From: Antricoccus suffuscus
GTDB taxonomy: Bacteria > Actinomycetota > Actinomycetes > Mycobacteriales > Antricoccaceae
Reading direction: 5' to 3'
NCBI RefSeq assembly: GCF_003003235.1
Contig: NZ_PVUE01000010.1
Location: forward strand, 90,682 to 154,681
Length of the DNA: 64,000 nt
Part shown: positions 8,449-19,000 of the stretch, one piece after another
How positions within the stretch are numbered: position 1 is the first letter of the stretch
Layout of the letters: the number at the start of each line of letters is the position of its first letter
Notes under the pieces: generated by a model
Told to the model about the DNA's origin: nothing
What the model saw: the letters and a program-made list of their open reading frames with translations, nothing else
Database searches by the model: none
Position numbers and translations under genes: made by a program

Positions 8449-9657
8449 GTGCGGATAGTCCTTTTCACCGGCAAGGGCGGCGTCGGAAAGACGACGACCG
8501 CGCTCGCCACAGCCGTCCACGCCGCTGGGCTCGGCTGCAAGACCCTTCTCATGTCGACTGACCCGGCGCACTCTGTTGGCGACGCGCTGAGCATCTCGGT
8601 GCGCGACGTGCCGACCCAGGTCGATGACGGCCTCTACGTCATGCACGTCGACGCGCAACGCCGGTTTGAGTCATCGTGGGGCGAGCTGCAGGGCTATGTG
8701 CGTGCGCTGCTGACCAACGCCGGCGCCGACCCGCTGACCGCAGATGAGATCGCGGTCGTACCCGGCGTCGAAGAGTTCATGGCGCTGCTCGCGTTGCGCG
8801 AGCAGGCCGTCGCCGGACTATGGGATTTCATCGTCGTTGACTGCGCACCAACCGCCGAGACGCTGCGGCTACTGGCGCTGCCGCAGGTGCTGAGCTGGTA
8901 CGCCGAGCGCCTGTTCCCGACGCACAACCGGATGCTGCGCCATCTCGCGCCGCTCGCCGGCCGCATGCGTGATGTGCCGATGCCAAGCGCCGCCCTGGTG
9001 TCGGCCTTCTCGGCGCTACACCAACAGGTCGACGAGCTCTGCGAGCTCCTTGGGGACGCCGCCACCACGACGGTCCGGCTGGTGCTGACCCCGGAGGCCG
9101 TCGTATTGGCCGAGGCTCGTCGGACGCTGAGCAGCCTGCGGCTGTACGGCTATCCGGTCGACGGCATTGTCGTCAACCGCCTGATCCCGCCCGGGGGCAA
9201 AGACCCATGGCGCGCATCTTGGGTGGCGGCGCAGCGCGAGCAGATGACGCGGATCGCGGACTCTTTCGATCGGCTTCCGATCCGGACCCTTGACTACCAA
9301 CGGGCCGAGCCGGTCGGCCTCGATGCGCTTCGGGTGCTCGGCGTCGAGCTCTACGCGGATACCGATCCGCGTGAGGGGCCCGCGACCGCGGACGTCGTAC
9401 GCATTGAGCACGTGCGCGATGACGAGTTGCCCGGCGGTTATGAGTTCACCATGATTCTGGACCTGCCGCACCTGGATCGCGCGGACGTGCAGCTCGCGCG
9501 TTCGGCCGACGACCTGGTCGTGACCGCGGCCGGTCGGCGTCGCTACGTCGGACTGCCAAGCGCGCTACGCCGCTGCGACGTGGTCGGTGCGGCGTACGCC
9601 GATAATGCGCTGCGCGTGACATTTACCCCGAACCCCGAACTATGGCCACGATCATGA
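8449..9657 (+). CDS. ArsA/Get3-like ATPase
   Basis: Protein of 402 residues, GTG start. It opens directly with the deviant Walker A loop FTGKGGVGKTTTALATA, followed by STDPAHSVGDA (switch-like motif) and VVDCAPTAETLRLL, all typical of ArsA/Get3 P-loop ATPases. Bacterial members of the Rv2184c family are usually found in this lipid/envelope neighbourhood and are not arsenite pumps; no arsB or arsenite-binding cysteine cluster is seen. The C-terminal part (about 290-400) resembles the all-beta tail of actinobacterial ArsA proteins. It overlaps the next gene by an ATGA junction. Function is unassigned. Confidence 0.88.
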   Translation: MRIVLFTGKGGVGKTTTALATAVHAAGLGCKTLLMSTDPAHSVGDALSISVRDVPTQVDDGLYVMHVDAQRRFESSWGELQGYVRALLTNAGADPLTADEIAVVPGVEEFMALLALREQAVAGLWDFIVVDCAPTAETLRLLALPQVLSWYAERLFPTHNRMLRHLAPLAGRMRDVPMPSAALVSAFSALHQQVDELCELLGDAATTTVRLVLTPEAVVLAEARRTLSSLRLYGYPVDGIVVNRLIPPGGKDPWRASWVAAQREQMTRIADSFDRLPIRTLDYQRAEPVGLDALRVLGVELYADTDPREGPATADVVRIEHVRDDELPGGYEFTMILDLPHLDRADVQLARSADDLVVTAAGRRRYVGLPSALRRCDVVGAAYADNALRVTFTPNPELWPRS

Positions 9658-10004
9658 GCGACAACGCCCGCGACGATGTGGGATCACTCGGTGACGAGTT
9701 GCAGAAATTGACCGGCGCATTCGCGCAGTGGGCCAACGCTCGGGGCGCGGACTCCGAGGCGGCGTCGGAGTCAAGCGAGCGGCCAGCGAGCTGTGACTAC
9801 TGCCCGATCTGTCAGCTGATCGCACTGGGCCGCGGCCAGCGGCCGGAGGCCGTTGCCAAGCTGATCGACACCGCGACCCTAGCGCTACACGCGCTGACCG
9901 AGTATCTGCAATCACAAGACAAACCCCACGAACACCAGGGTCCACAGGGCGACACCAACCCCGCGCCGCCGGAGCCAAAGGTGCAGCACATTGACATCGA
10001 CTAG
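9654..10004 (+). CDS. Small protein with CxxCxxC motif, coupled to the ArsA-like ATPase
   Basis: Protein of 116 residues from ATG 9654, which overlaps the preceding stop (ATGA); ATG 9642 is an in-frame alternative. The central motif CDYCPICQLIALGRGQRPE could hold a metal, followed by a helix (AVAKLIDTATLALHALTEYL) and a Pro/Gly-rich tail. Position and motif fit the Rv2183c family. Coupled translation suggests it works with the ATPase. No function is known. Confidence 0.75.
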   Translation: MSDNARDDVGSLGDELQKLTGAFAQWANARGADSEAASESSERPASCDYCPICQLIALGRGQRPEAVAKLIDTATLALHALTEYLQSQDKPHEHQGPQGDTNPAPPEPKVQHIDID

Positions 10005-10953
10005 CGAACCGCTCGCGCTCGGCGTCGATATCGGCGGCTCGAAGATCGCTGCCGGGGTCGTGGCGGCCGATGGCACGATCGTCGACGAGATACGCCGCCC
10101 GACACCGGGCGCCGACGTAACGCAGACGGCCGATGCCATCATCGGGGTCGCCCGTGACCTGATGAGCCGCCACAGCGTCGGTGTCGTCGGCATCGGCGCG
10201 GCGGGATGGATCAACAGCGACCGGTCGACGGTTGTCTTCTCGCCGCACCTGGCGTGGCGCGGTGAACCATTGCGCGAGAGCCTGACGACCTCGCTCGACG
10301 TACCGGTGTACGTCGACAACGATGCGAATGCGACCGCGTGGGCCGAGTACCGGTTCGGGGCGGCGCAGGGGAGCCGGGTGGCACTGTGCGTGACGCTCGG
10401 TACCGGAATCGGGGGCGGCATCATCGCGGACGGCCAGATCTTCCGGGGCGCCTTCGGGCTGGCCGGCGAGTGGGGGCATATGCGAGTCGTTCCTGGCGGG
10501 CGGCGCTGTGCGTGCGGCAACCGAGGCTGCTGGGAGCAGTACGCCAGCGGACGGGCACTGGCTCGTGATGCGCGTGACGTTGCCGAAACGTCGCCGGTGA
10601 CTGCTCAGGGCTTGTTGGCTGTAGTCGACGGCGTACCGAGCGCGCTAACGGGCCCGCTCGTGACCCAAGCGGCCGCGGCGAATGACCCCACCGCGATGGA
10701 GATCGTCAACGACGCGGGGCACTGGCTGGGACAGGGGATCGCAGATATCTGCGCGATTCTCGATCCAGATATCGTTGTTGTCGGGGGCGGCGTGGCCGAG
10801 GTCGGGTCGTTGATTCTGGACCCGGCGCGGGCGGCGTTCGGGCACGCGTTGACCGGTCGTGGATTCCGACCGGAGCCCCCTATTGTCGGTGCGCGGCTGG
10901 GTTCGGCTGCCGGCCTGGTTGGGGCCGCTGATCTTGCTAGGAGCTCGCTTTGA
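9991..10953 (+). CDS. ROK-family sugar kinase, probable glucokinase
   Basis: Protein of 320 residues, TTG start, overlapping the previous gene by 14 bases. The ATP site GVDIGGSKIAAG is at the N-terminus, DNDANATAWAE contains the catalytic Asp, TLGTGIGGGII follows, and the ROK zinc motif is present (GHMRVVPGG, then CACGNRGCWEQYASG). The family phosphorylates glucose or other hexoses with ATP. Glucokinase is the most common activity of actinobacterial members with this CGCGNRGC-type motif, but mannose or N-acyl sugar kinases share it. It is coupled to the next gene by a TTGA overlap. Confidence 0.87.
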   Translation: MTSTSEPLALGVDIGGSKIAAGVVAADGTIVDEIRRPTPGADVTQTADAIIGVARDLMSRHSVGVVGIGAAGWINSDRSTVVFSPHLAWRGEPLRESLTTSLDVPVYVDNDANATAWAEYRFGAAQGSRVALCVTLGTGIGGGIIADGQIFRGAFGLAGEWGHMRVVPGGRRCACGNRGCWEQYASGRALARDARDVAETSPVTAQGLLAVVDGVPSALTGPLVTQAAAANDPTAMEIVNDAGHWLGQGIADICAILDPDIVVVGGGVAEVGSLILDPARAAFGHALTGRGFRPEPPIVGARLGSAAGLVGAADLARSSL

Positions 10954-11516
10954 CCGTTCGCCTGACCTATTGCGACACGAAACTGACCTCGGTGGACGAT
11001 CTTGTTGCGTTGCGTGCCAACACCGAGGCTGCTGGTCTTGAAATCGTGGTTCTTCAGTCGACTGCGCGCCATCCGCTCTGGCGCAACGCCCATGCTCACA
11101 CCGCGCGTGCGTTGGGCCTGATTGTGGCCGCTGGGGGCGCCCCGGCCGCAGGGACATTGATGCTCACCTCACTCGCCGCGGACGTCGTGCGGTCGGACGC
11201 GTTGGCACTGGCGACCCCGGCAGATCAACGGCGGCGTACGGCGGTCGCCATCACAGTCGCACCAGGTGGTCGTGCCGACGATGGTCGGTGGCTGTTCGTG
11301 GGCACCGACTTGACCGGCGAGGAGTGGCGCACGCATCGTGACGAGCTTCGTCAGCGGCTTGGTGCGCTCGGCCATCCTGCGAATGCGGCGACCCTCGTCT
11401 TTGCGGTAGATCACAAAGTGATGCAACTACCCTCGCTCGACCAGCCTGATCAAGCGCGCCCGGTCAACGCGACTAGCGGCGAGGGCGGCGCTCTCGTGTT
11501 CGATATCGATCTCTAG
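10950..11516 (+). CDS. Unrecognised conserved-looking protein coupled to the ROK kinase
   Basis: Protein of 188 residues from TTG 10950 with AGGAG at 10938-10942; its start overlaps the kinase stop. No signal peptide or membrane segment is seen. Features include LEIVVLQSTARHPLWRNAHAH near residues 30-50, RRTAVAITVAP and GRWLFVGTDL. The pattern faintly resembles a phosphatase/nuclease fold of the endonuclease-exonuclease-phosphatase type, but I cannot support that assignment. Codon use matches its neighbours, and a good ribosome binding site argues for a real gene. Confidence 0.65.
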   Translation: MTVRLTYCDTKLTSVDDLVALRANTEAAGLEIVVLQSTARHPLWRNAHAHTARALGLIVAAGGAPAAGTLMLTSLAADVVRSDALALATPADQRRRTAVAITVAPGGRADDGRWLFVGTDLTGEEWRTHRDELRQRLGALGHPANAATLVFAVDHKVMQLPSLDQPDQARPVNATSGEGGALVFDIDL

Positions 11517-11524
11517 CAACCCCG

Positions 11525-11580
11525 CGTGACGGACGGCCGGACATTCGTGACGGACGGCCGGACATTCGTGACGGATCGCG
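11525..11580. repeat. 21-bp tandem direct repeat between convergent genes
   Basis: Two exact 21-base units (11525-11545 and 11546-11566), each starting CGTGACGGACGG and ending GGACATT, are followed by a third partial copy (CGTGACGGAT). The repeat lies between the stops of the plus-strand gene at 11516 and the minus-strand gene at 11603. Confidence 0.85.
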
Positions 11581-11602
11581 ATGGGTGGCGAGGGCGAAGT
11601 TG

Positions 11603-12481
11603 CTAGACGACTGCGCCGTCGTCGTCCTCTTCGCCGTCTGGTGGATCTTCCCTGAGGCGCAGGAGAAGTAGGCCGACGCCTGAGGTGATACCGAGTACGC
11701 CGAGCACGACGGCAGTGGTCCCGCCGATGCCGAGAACCTGCGGGAAAAACAGCATCAGCACGCCGGCCAGCAGCACGAGGATCGCGACTATCGCGGGCCG
11801 CGAGGGGCGCTTGATCGGATCGGGCTCGGGCGGCTCGTAATGATCGAGAGGATCGTCGGCGGCGGGCCCGAGCGAGTAGGAGCCTCGCCAGACGTCCACG
11901 ACTTCCGGCTCAACGGGAGGTTCGTCGGACACTTCGGCCTGCCCGACGATCGGCTGTTGTCCGCCCGACGACTCATCGGTATCGAGCTGATTGATGTCGA
12001 GGTGGTCGATGCCCAGACCATCGGTACCGAGCTGATCGGTCGGGGCAGCGTCTGGTTCGGAGGCTTCGGTACGGCGGGTGGGGTTGGTCGCCGTACTGTC
12101 GTAGTGTCCGACGAGCTCAGCGAACAGGGCATCGACCTGGTCGTTGTCGAGGTCGAACGGATCGGGTCCGCCGACGTCCGCCGTGGGCTCGGAGTCCGGA
12201 CCGTCACCGTCGAGGACCTGCTGGGCGTGCGACCGCAGCTGCGCGTCGACATACAGGTGCTCAAACGGTGGACTGGATGGTGGTTCCACGAGCCGGTAGG
12301 GATCGTTGCTGCTGATCGGGTCGAGGTACGCCGCCACCCGGGCCTCGCGCAGCACGTCGAGCAGGTGCTCACCGACGCGTGGGTCGACAAGCCGGACCTT
12401 GACGTACGACGCCGCATCCAGCCCGTTGTCACGGCGCCCACGACGACGCCGCGGGCGCGGCTCAGGCCAGTTGGTCGACAT
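11603..12481 (-). CDS. DUF308-like membrane-anchored protein
   Basis: Protein of 292 residues, ATG 12481 behind GGAGA. The N-terminal 100 residues (YVKVRLVDPRVGEHLLDVLREARVAAYLDP, then LYVDAQLRSHAQQVL) form a small alpha/beta domain typical of actinobacterial proteins of this type; residues about 110-215 are acidic and low-complexity; two hydrophobic segments (PAIVAILVLLAGVLMLFF and GTTAVVLGVLGITSGVGLLL) near the C-terminus anchor it. It follows the esterase gene on the same strand with a 92-base gap. Function unknown. Confidence 0.75.
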   Translation of the reverse strand: MSTNWPEPRPRRRRGRRDNGLDAASYVKVRLVDPRVGEHLLDVLREARVAAYLDPISSNDPYRLVEPPSSPPFEHLYVDAQLRSHAQQVLDGDGPDSEPTADVGGPDPFDLDNDQVDALFAELVGHYDSTATNPTRRTEASEPDAAPTDQLGTDGLGIDHLDINQLDTDESSGGQQPIVGQAEVSDEPPVEPEVVDVWRGSYSLGPAADDPLDHYEPPEPDPIKRPSRPAIVAILVLLAGVLMLFFPQVLGIGGTTAVVLGVLGITSGVGLLLLRLREDPPDGEEDDDGAVV

Positions 12482-12573
12482 GATCAGTCTCCACTCGCGC
12501 GGTCATCCCCATCAGACGCGCATTTGCGATCCCTCTGAACATCCAAGTCTAGGCCCGCGGCGGCCGGCCGCGG

Positions 12574-13368
12574 CTAGGTGTGTGCCTCGATCCATGACTC
12601 GGAGCGTTCGAAGAGGTATTCGGAGTCGTAGTCGAGCGTGGCCACATGATAACTGCGCTGTAAAACGACCTGCGTGACGTCCTCTGATGAGATGCCCGCC
12701 AGCAGGATCGACGACGACACCGCCTCGACGACGTGGTCCTGCGCGGATCGGAACAAGAGCACGGGCGTGGTGATCGACTTGAGGTCCTTGCGGCACAGTC
12801 CCCACAGCTGCTGCAGCGAGTACGCCGCCTGCAGCGGCAGCCTTGTATAGGCGCCTTCGTCGACGCCCGGTCGGGCGATGTCGTTGGCGATCCCGGGAAA
12901 CGACCCGATGAGATGCCGCGCGTACGGCAGCAAAAACGCGTCCTTGCGTTCGGTGCCGAGCGACGGGTTGACGAGAATTGTGCCAACCAGCCGATCGCCC
13001 AGAGCGCCTGGTGACTCAAACGCCCCAGCGCCGGCGTACTGCTCCGTCAACCTGATCGCGAGCGTGCCCCCCATGGACAGTCCGGCAATGACCACGCGGT
13101 CGCAGTGCTCGGCCAGATTGTGCAGAGCCCGCTCGACGGCGGCGTACCACTGGTGCCAGCGCGTCCGGTTCATCTGCTGCCATGTCGTTCCGTGACCCGG
13201 CAGCAGGGGGCAGCTAACCGAGTAGCCCCGCGCCGAGAGGTGATCACCCCACGGACGCATGCTCTTCGGTGATCCGGAAAACCCGTGGCAGAGCAGTACG
13301 CCGACAGCGCGTCCCTTGTCCGTGTCGTGGAGGTACTCGAACGGTTCGGCGCCCTCGATTTGTGCCAC
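12574..13368 (-). CDS. Alpha/beta hydrolase, carboxylesterase or monoacylglycerol lipase type
   Basis: Protein of 264 residues from GTG 13368, preceded by AGGGGG; an upstream GTG at 13419 lacks a ribosome binding site and would leave only 48 bases to plsC. Motifs: CHGFSGSP (oxyanion hole), GLSMGG with nucleophile S98, an Asp in FRSAQDHVV and a His in SYHVATLD, as in Est30-like carboxylesterases. It probably hydrolyses short acyl esters or monoacylglycerols in the cytoplasm. It is divergent from plsC, the acyltransferase, consistent with a lipid role. Confidence 0.85.
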   Translation of the reverse strand: MAQIEGAEPFEYLHDTDKGRAVGVLLCHGFSGSPKSMRPWGDHLSARGYSVSCPLLPGHGTTWQQMNRTRWHQWYAAVERALHNLAEHCDRVVIAGLSMGGTLAIRLTEQYAGAGAFESPGALGDRLVGTILVNPSLGTERKDAFLLPYARHLIGSFPGIANDIARPGVDEGAYTRLPLQAAYSLQQLWGLCRKDLKSITTPVLLFRSAQDHVVEAVSSSILLAGISSEDVTQVVLQRSYHVATLDYDSEYLFERSESWIEAHT

Positions 13369-13467
13369 GGTGCCCCCTGTAATTGGTAGTACGTCGACGT
13401 AGCGAAGTATGCCACCCACATCTGGCCGCTGATGCCGTAATCTGAACGCAGGTTGGGAGGTGCGCGA

Positions 13468-14241
13468 GTGTTCTATTGGCTAATGAAGCGGATCGTGATG
13501 GGTCCACTGTTGCGATTTTTCGGGCGGCCGGTGGTTGAAGGGGCGCACAACATTCCCAAGACCGGCGGAGCTTTGATAGCGAGCAACCATCTCGCGGTCG
13601 CGGACTCCTTCTACATGCCGCTGATGATTCGCCGGCGAGTGACGTTCCCCGCAAAGTCCGAATACTTCACCTCGCCCGGCATCAAGGGCGCGTTGATGAA
13701 ATTCTTCTTCACCGCAGCGGGACAGGTGCCGATCGTGCGCGGTAGCGGCTCGGCCGCCAACGCCGCGCTCAACACCTGCAAAGAGCTGCTCGCGGATGGC
13801 AACCTCGTTGGCATCTACCCCGAGGGCACACGGTCCCCGGACGGGCGGATGTATCGCGGCAAGACCGGCGTTGCGCGAATGGCGATCGCCGCGAGGGTCC
13901 CGGTCATTCCGGTTGCGATGATCGGCACCGACAAGGTCAACCCAATTGGGTCGAGGATGTGGCGCCGCGGCCGAGTAACGGTCCGCTTTGGCAAACCGAT
14001 CGACTTCAGCCGCTACTACGAAATGTCTAATGACCGCTTTGTCGAGCGCTCGGTCACTGACGAGATCATGTACGAGTTGATGGAGCTGTCGGGTCAGGAA
14101 TACGTCGATGTGTACGCCGCAAAAGTCAAGACCGTGATGGACAAGAGCGGCAAGAGCGCCGGCCAAGTTGTCGACGACATCCGTGCAGCGCAGGCGAAGT
14201 CCCAGGCATCGCGGGCCGTGCCCGAGCAGATCGCGAGCTAG
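13468..14241 (+). CDS. plsC: 1-acyl-sn-glycerol-3-phosphate acyltransferase
   Basis: Protein of 257 residues from GTG 13468 with GGGAGG 7 bases upstream; TTG 13453 is the longer alternative. The acyltransferase motifs are clear: HX4D (H41-D46 in NHLAVAD), the EGTRSPDG motif and VPVIPVAMIGT. It would convert lysophosphatidic acid to phosphatidic acid at the membrane. Position matches Rv2182c. The C-terminal extension after residue about 205 is rich in Lys and Ala (KVKTVMDKSGKSAGQ). Its stop overlaps the convergent glpK stop by 4 bases. Confidence 0.92.
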   Translation: MFYWLMKRIVMGPLLRFFGRPVVEGAHNIPKTGGALIASNHLAVADSFYMPLMIRRRVTFPAKSEYFTSPGIKGALMKFFFTAAGQVPIVRGSGSAANAALNTCKELLADGNLVGIYPEGTRSPDGRMYRGKTGVARMAIAARVPVIPVAMIGTDKVNPIGSRMWRRGRVTVRFGKPIDFSRYYEMSNDRFVERSVTDEIMYELMELSGQEYVDVYAAKVKTVMDKSGKSAGQVVDDIRAAQAKSQASRAVPEQIAS

Positions 14242-15722
14242 TCCCAGCCGAGGCTGCGGCGTACCGCATCGCGCCACCGGTCGTGATCTCCGTTATCCCG
14301 TACGCCGCCGGTCGGCGTGAAGCGACGTTCCTCCTGCCAAGTCGCGGACAGTTCATCCATGCCGGCCCACACGCCGGTGGCGAGGCCGGCGAAGAACGCG
14401 GCACCTAGCGCGGTCGTGTCCGGCACCTGCGGCCTGCGTACGACGGCATCGAGCTGGTCGGCCTGGATTTGGCACAGCAGGTTGTTGACGCTGGCGCCGC
14501 CGTCGACGCTGAGCGCCGGTACGTCGAGCGCGGCCTCCGCGCACATGATATCGACGACGTCGCGGACCTCGAAGGCGATCGCTTCGAGCGCCGCCCGCGC
14601 GAGGTGCGCCCTCGTCGTGCCTCGGGTGATGCCCACGATCGTGCCGCGCGCGGTCGGGTCCCAGTCCGGTGCGCCGAGACCAGTCAGCGCCGGCACGAAC
14701 ACCACGCCACCGGAGTCCGGCACCGACGCTGCGAGCGACTCGACCTCGGCCGAGGTCTGGATGATCTGCAGCCCGTCGCGTAGCCACTGCACTGCCGATC
14801 CGGTGACGAAGATGCTGCCTTCCAACGCGAAGACCGGTCCGTTGCCGAGGTCCCAGGCTACGGTCGTCAACAGTCCCGCGTCGCTGGTGACGGGGGCGTC
14901 TCCGGTGTTGACCAGCACAAAACTGCCTGTGCCGTAGGTGCATTTGCTTGACCCCGGCTCAAAACACACCTGGCCAAACAGCGCCGCCTGCTGGTCGCCG
15001 GCGATCCCGCCGATCGGCAGGTCCAGGCCGAGGAACGCGTCCGGATCGGTGCGTGCCAGCTGCCCGGATGACGGCACGACCTCGGGAAGCGCGTCGATTG
15101 GTACGTCGAACAGTTCGCACAGCTCGTCCGACCAGGCGCCTTCGAAGGTGTTGTAGAGCAGCGTGCGACTGGCGTTGGTGACGTCGGTGATGTGCGATCG
15201 GCCTCCGGTCAGTCGCGCCACGACGTACGAGTCGATGGTGCCGAGCGCGAACTTGCCGTCGCGAACCTGCTGCCACAGTTGCGGATTCTGCTGCGCGACC
15301 CACATGTACTTCGTTGCCGTGAAGTAGGGGTCGAGCCGCAGCCCCGTCGTACGCCGGACCAGGTCCTCGTGACCGTCTTCGCGTAGCCGGGTGCAGATGT
15401 CAGTGGTACGTCGGTCCTGCCAGACGATCGCCGGTCGCGGCGCCGAGAGACTGCGGCGGTCCCAGATGACCGCGGTCTCGCGCTGGTTGGTGATGCCGAT
15501 GCAGGTCGGCGCGGACGGGGAGTCTTCCAACGCGGCGCGAGCGGCCACCTGTACCGCGACCCAGATGTTGGCCGGCTCGTGCTCGACCCAGCCCGGTCGC
15601 GGAAACCCTTGGGCGAACTCACTGTAGCCACGCGAGATGACCGAACCGGACTCGTCGACGACGAGCGCAGTCACTCCCGTCGTACCGGCATCGATGGCAA
15701 GAACTGGCATGGGGATCAGCAT
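14238..15722 (-). CDS. glpK: Glycerol kinase
   Basis: Protein of 494 residues from ATG 15722 (GGAGG 9 bases upstream); ATG 15710 is 4 codons further in. FGGY-kinase motifs: AIDAGTTGVTALVVDESG at the N-terminus, WQDRRT, GIAGDQQAALFGQ and ALEGSIFVTGSAVQWLRDGL, and near the C-terminus SVDGGASVNNLLCQIQAD, all typical of GlpK. It phosphorylates glycerol to glycerol 3-phosphate, the substrate for the acylation chain to which plsC belongs. It is not normally in this position in mycobacteria, so it is a local insertion. No glpF or glpD neighbours are present. Confidence 0.95.
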   Translation of the reverse strand: MLIPMPVLAIDAGTTGVTALVVDESGSVISRGYSEFAQGFPRPGWVEHEPANIWVAVQVAARAALEDSPSAPTCIGITNQRETAVIWDRRSLSAPRPAIVWQDRRTTDICTRLREDGHEDLVRRTTGLRLDPYFTATKYMWVAQQNPQLWQQVRDGKFALGTIDSYVVARLTGGRSHITDVTNASRTLLYNTFEGAWSDELCELFDVPIDALPEVVPSSGQLARTDPDAFLGLDLPIGGIAGDQQAALFGQVCFEPGSSKCTYGTGSFVLVNTGDAPVTSDAGLLTTVAWDLGNGPVFALEGSIFVTGSAVQWLRDGLQIIQTSAEVESLAASVPDSGGVVFVPALTGLGAPDWDPTARGTIVGITRGTTRAHLARAALEAIAFEVRDVVDIMCAEAALDVPALSVDGGASVNNLLCQIQADQLDAVVRRPQVPDTTALGAAFFAGLATGVWAGMDELSATWQEERRFTPTGGVRDNGDHDRWRDAVRRSLGWD

Positions 15723-15785
15723 GCCATGGGACCTCCGGGGATACCTGCCGCGCCGGGCCCAGCGGCGCGTCACTAGGTTGATGCC

Positions 15786-16292
15786 GTGCGCTATTTCTAT
15801 GACACTGAATTCATCGAAGATGGGGACACGATCGACCTCGTGTCGATTGGCATCGTCGACGAGAACGGCCGCGAGTACTACGCAGTTTCGACCGAGTTCA
15901 ACCCGGACAAGGCCGGCGACTGGGTGCGTCGCAATGTGCTCGACAAACTGCCCTCTCCGGCCGACTCGGCATGGCGCTCGCGCGAACGGATACGCGCCGA
16001 GATCATCGACTTCTTGACCGCTCCGGGGGACCGAGTCGAGCTGTGGGCGTGGGTGGCGGCATACGACCATGTCGTGCTGTGTCAGCTCTTCGGTGATATG
16101 CGAGCCTTGCCGCCGAAGATCCCGCGCTGGACGCACGAGTTGAAGCAGCGGTGGGAAGATTTGGGTAGTCCAGCCCTTCCGGATGCGACCGAGGACGCGC
16201 ATGACGCGCTCGTCGACGCGCGCCACAACCTAGAAAAGTGGAAGGCGATGCATGAGATCGGGAGCTGGGGAGCCGCGCCCGGCGTGGGTTGA
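15786..16292 (+). CDS. Oligoribonuclease-like 3'-5' exoribonuclease (RNase AS type)
   Basis: Protein of 168 residues, GTG start. It opens with YFYDTEFIEDG, supplying the catalytic D-x-E, and ends with DAHDALVDARHNL, supplying the C-terminal His/Asp of a DEDDh nuclease. The compact length and motifs match RNase AS (Rv2179c), which trims adenosine-containing RNA. It is divergent from glpK and precedes aroG, as in M. tuberculosis. Confidence 0.88.
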   Translation: MRYFYDTEFIEDGDTIDLVSIGIVDENGREYYAVSTEFNPDKAGDWVRRNVLDKLPSPADSAWRSRERIRAEIIDFLTAPGDRVELWAWVAAYDHVVLCQLFGDMRALPPKIPRWTHELKQRWEDLGSPALPDATEDAHDALVDARHNLEKWKAMHEIGSWGAAPGVG

Positions 16293-16334
16293 ACCTCGGG
16301 CCACCCGCGATTGACCGTATTCTGAAACGGTTAA

Positions 16335-17795
<1,461 letters not shown>

Positions 17796-17868
17796 CTTCT
17801 CAGTCTCAGCTGAAAAAGTTGGCCAAACGGGGTCGCGGCGCGCCGGTCTCGCGGACTATTGTCGACGG

Positions 17869-18303
17869 ATGCCCAGTACCAACTACTACGACACATTTAT
17901 CGCCGTAGCCGACGATTGCCCAATGGTAGAAGGCATGCAGCCCCCCACCCGGGAAACTCCGTCGGTCGCCGAGCGGGCCTACGCGATGATCAGCCGACAC
18001 CCGTACGAGCTCACCTCGGACGACGTCATCTTCGGCGTGTACGCCGATCGCAACGGCATCCCCGAACAGGACAGACCCGCAGCGAGGGAGAAGTTCCTCG
18101 AGAGCAATCAGGCCTGTCTGCGCGGTTCGGCGCTGTGCAAGCGGTATGGCTGGGGCGTGCACGCCGACGCGCGCGGCAGGCTCGCGCTCTATGGTGTGGA
18201 GACCCAGTCATACAAGAACTTCGTGTCCGGCAAAGTGCCCGCAGCCGACGGCCGCGAGATCAAGGTCGTCAACGCTATGCGATCATCACGCTTGAGCGCC
18301 TAA
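17869..18303 (+). CDS. DUF6157-like protein
   Basis: Protein of 144 residues from ATG 17869 ([18 protein letters not shown]). Conserved features are NYYDTFI at the start, the helix [24 protein letters not shown], a Phe/Glu segment [26 protein letters not shown] and [11 protein letters not shown]. These match small uncharacterised DUF6157 proteins as I remember them. It sits 61 bases before the nitrile hydratase alpha gene on the same strand, so it may be part of that operon. Function unknown. Confidence 0.75.
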   Translation: MPSTNYYDTFIAVADDCPMVEGMQPPTRETPSVAERAYAMISRHPYELTSDDVIFGVYADRNGIPEQDRPAAREKFLESNQACLRGSALCKRYGWGVHADARGRLALYGVETQSYKNFVSGKVPAADGREIKVVNAMRSSRLSA

Positions 18304-18364
18304 ACGACCGCGACTCGATCGAGGGTGGCCGGACGGCGGCAGTGAGCGAAAGCGAGGCATTGCG

Positions 18365-19000
18365 GTGGGCGATCACGACCACGGACATGACCATGATCAC
18401 GAGGCTGGCAGCGAGCTGTCCGATATGGATGTCAAGGCCCGCGCACTAGAAAGTTTGCTAGTGCAGAAGGGATATGTCGATCCCGAGGCGCTGGACCAGA
18501 TCATCGAACGATACGAGACCCAGGTCGGTCCGCATAACGGGGCGCGAGTCGTCGCTCGGGCGTGGAGCGATCCGGACTACCTCGACTGGCTGCGTCGGGA
18601 CGCGACCGCGGCGATCGCCTCGATGGACTACACGGGCCGCCAGGGCGAACACATCGTGGCGGTGGAGAACACCCCCGAGGTGCACAACATGGTGGTGTGC
18701 ACTTTGTGTAGTTGCTATCCGTGGCCCGTGCTCGGCCTGCCACCGGTCTGGTACAAAAGCGCCCCATATCGCTCGAAGGTGGTGCGTGACCCGCGTGGTG
18801 TGCTTACTGACTTCGGGGTGAGCGTGCCGGACTCGACGACCTTTCGAGTCTGGGACTCCACGGCCGAGGTTCGCTACCTCGTCATTCCGATGCGACCCGG
18901 TGGCACCGACGGCCTGAGCGAGGAGCAACTGGCTGACTTGGTGACTCGCGACTCGATGATCGGCACCGGGCTCGCGCGCACACCGGAGGCGGTGGCATAG
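18365..19000 (+). CDS. nthA: Nitrile hydratase alpha subunit, cobalt type
   Basis: Protein of 211 residues, GTG start behind a GAGG. The metal site is [11 protein letters not shown]112, C115, S116 and C117. Thr after the first Cys (CTLCSC) is the cobalt-type signature; iron enzymes have Ser there. The following [22 protein letters not shown] is diagnostic of alpha chains. The enzyme hydrates nitriles to amides in the cytoplasm. The N-terminus is His-rich (His at 4, 6, 8, 10, 12), which could bind metal. Alpha precedes beta; classic cobalt operons are often beta-alpha. The alpha stop abuts the beta ATG directly. Confidence 0.95.
   Translation: MGDHDHGHDHDHEAGSELSDMDVKARALESLLVQKGYVDPEALDQIIERYETQVGPHNGARVVARAWSDPDYLDWLRRDATAAIASMDYTGRQGEHIVAVENTPEVHNMVVCTLCSCYPWPVLGLPPVWYKSAPYRSKVVRDPRGVLTDFGVSVPDSTTFRVWDSTAEVRYLVIPMRPGGTDGLSEEQLADLVTRDSMIGTGLARTPEAVA

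Noticed and set aside
8449..9657. Arsenite efflux ATPase
   Set aside because: No arsenite-binding cysteines, no arsB/arsD/arsR nearby, and gene order matches the non-arsenic Rv2184c family.
15711..16226. Longer N-terminus for GlpK (start at 16226)
   Set aside because: It would cover the divergent RNase AS gene; GlpK begins at the MPVLAIDAGTTG region with GGAGG before ATG 15722.
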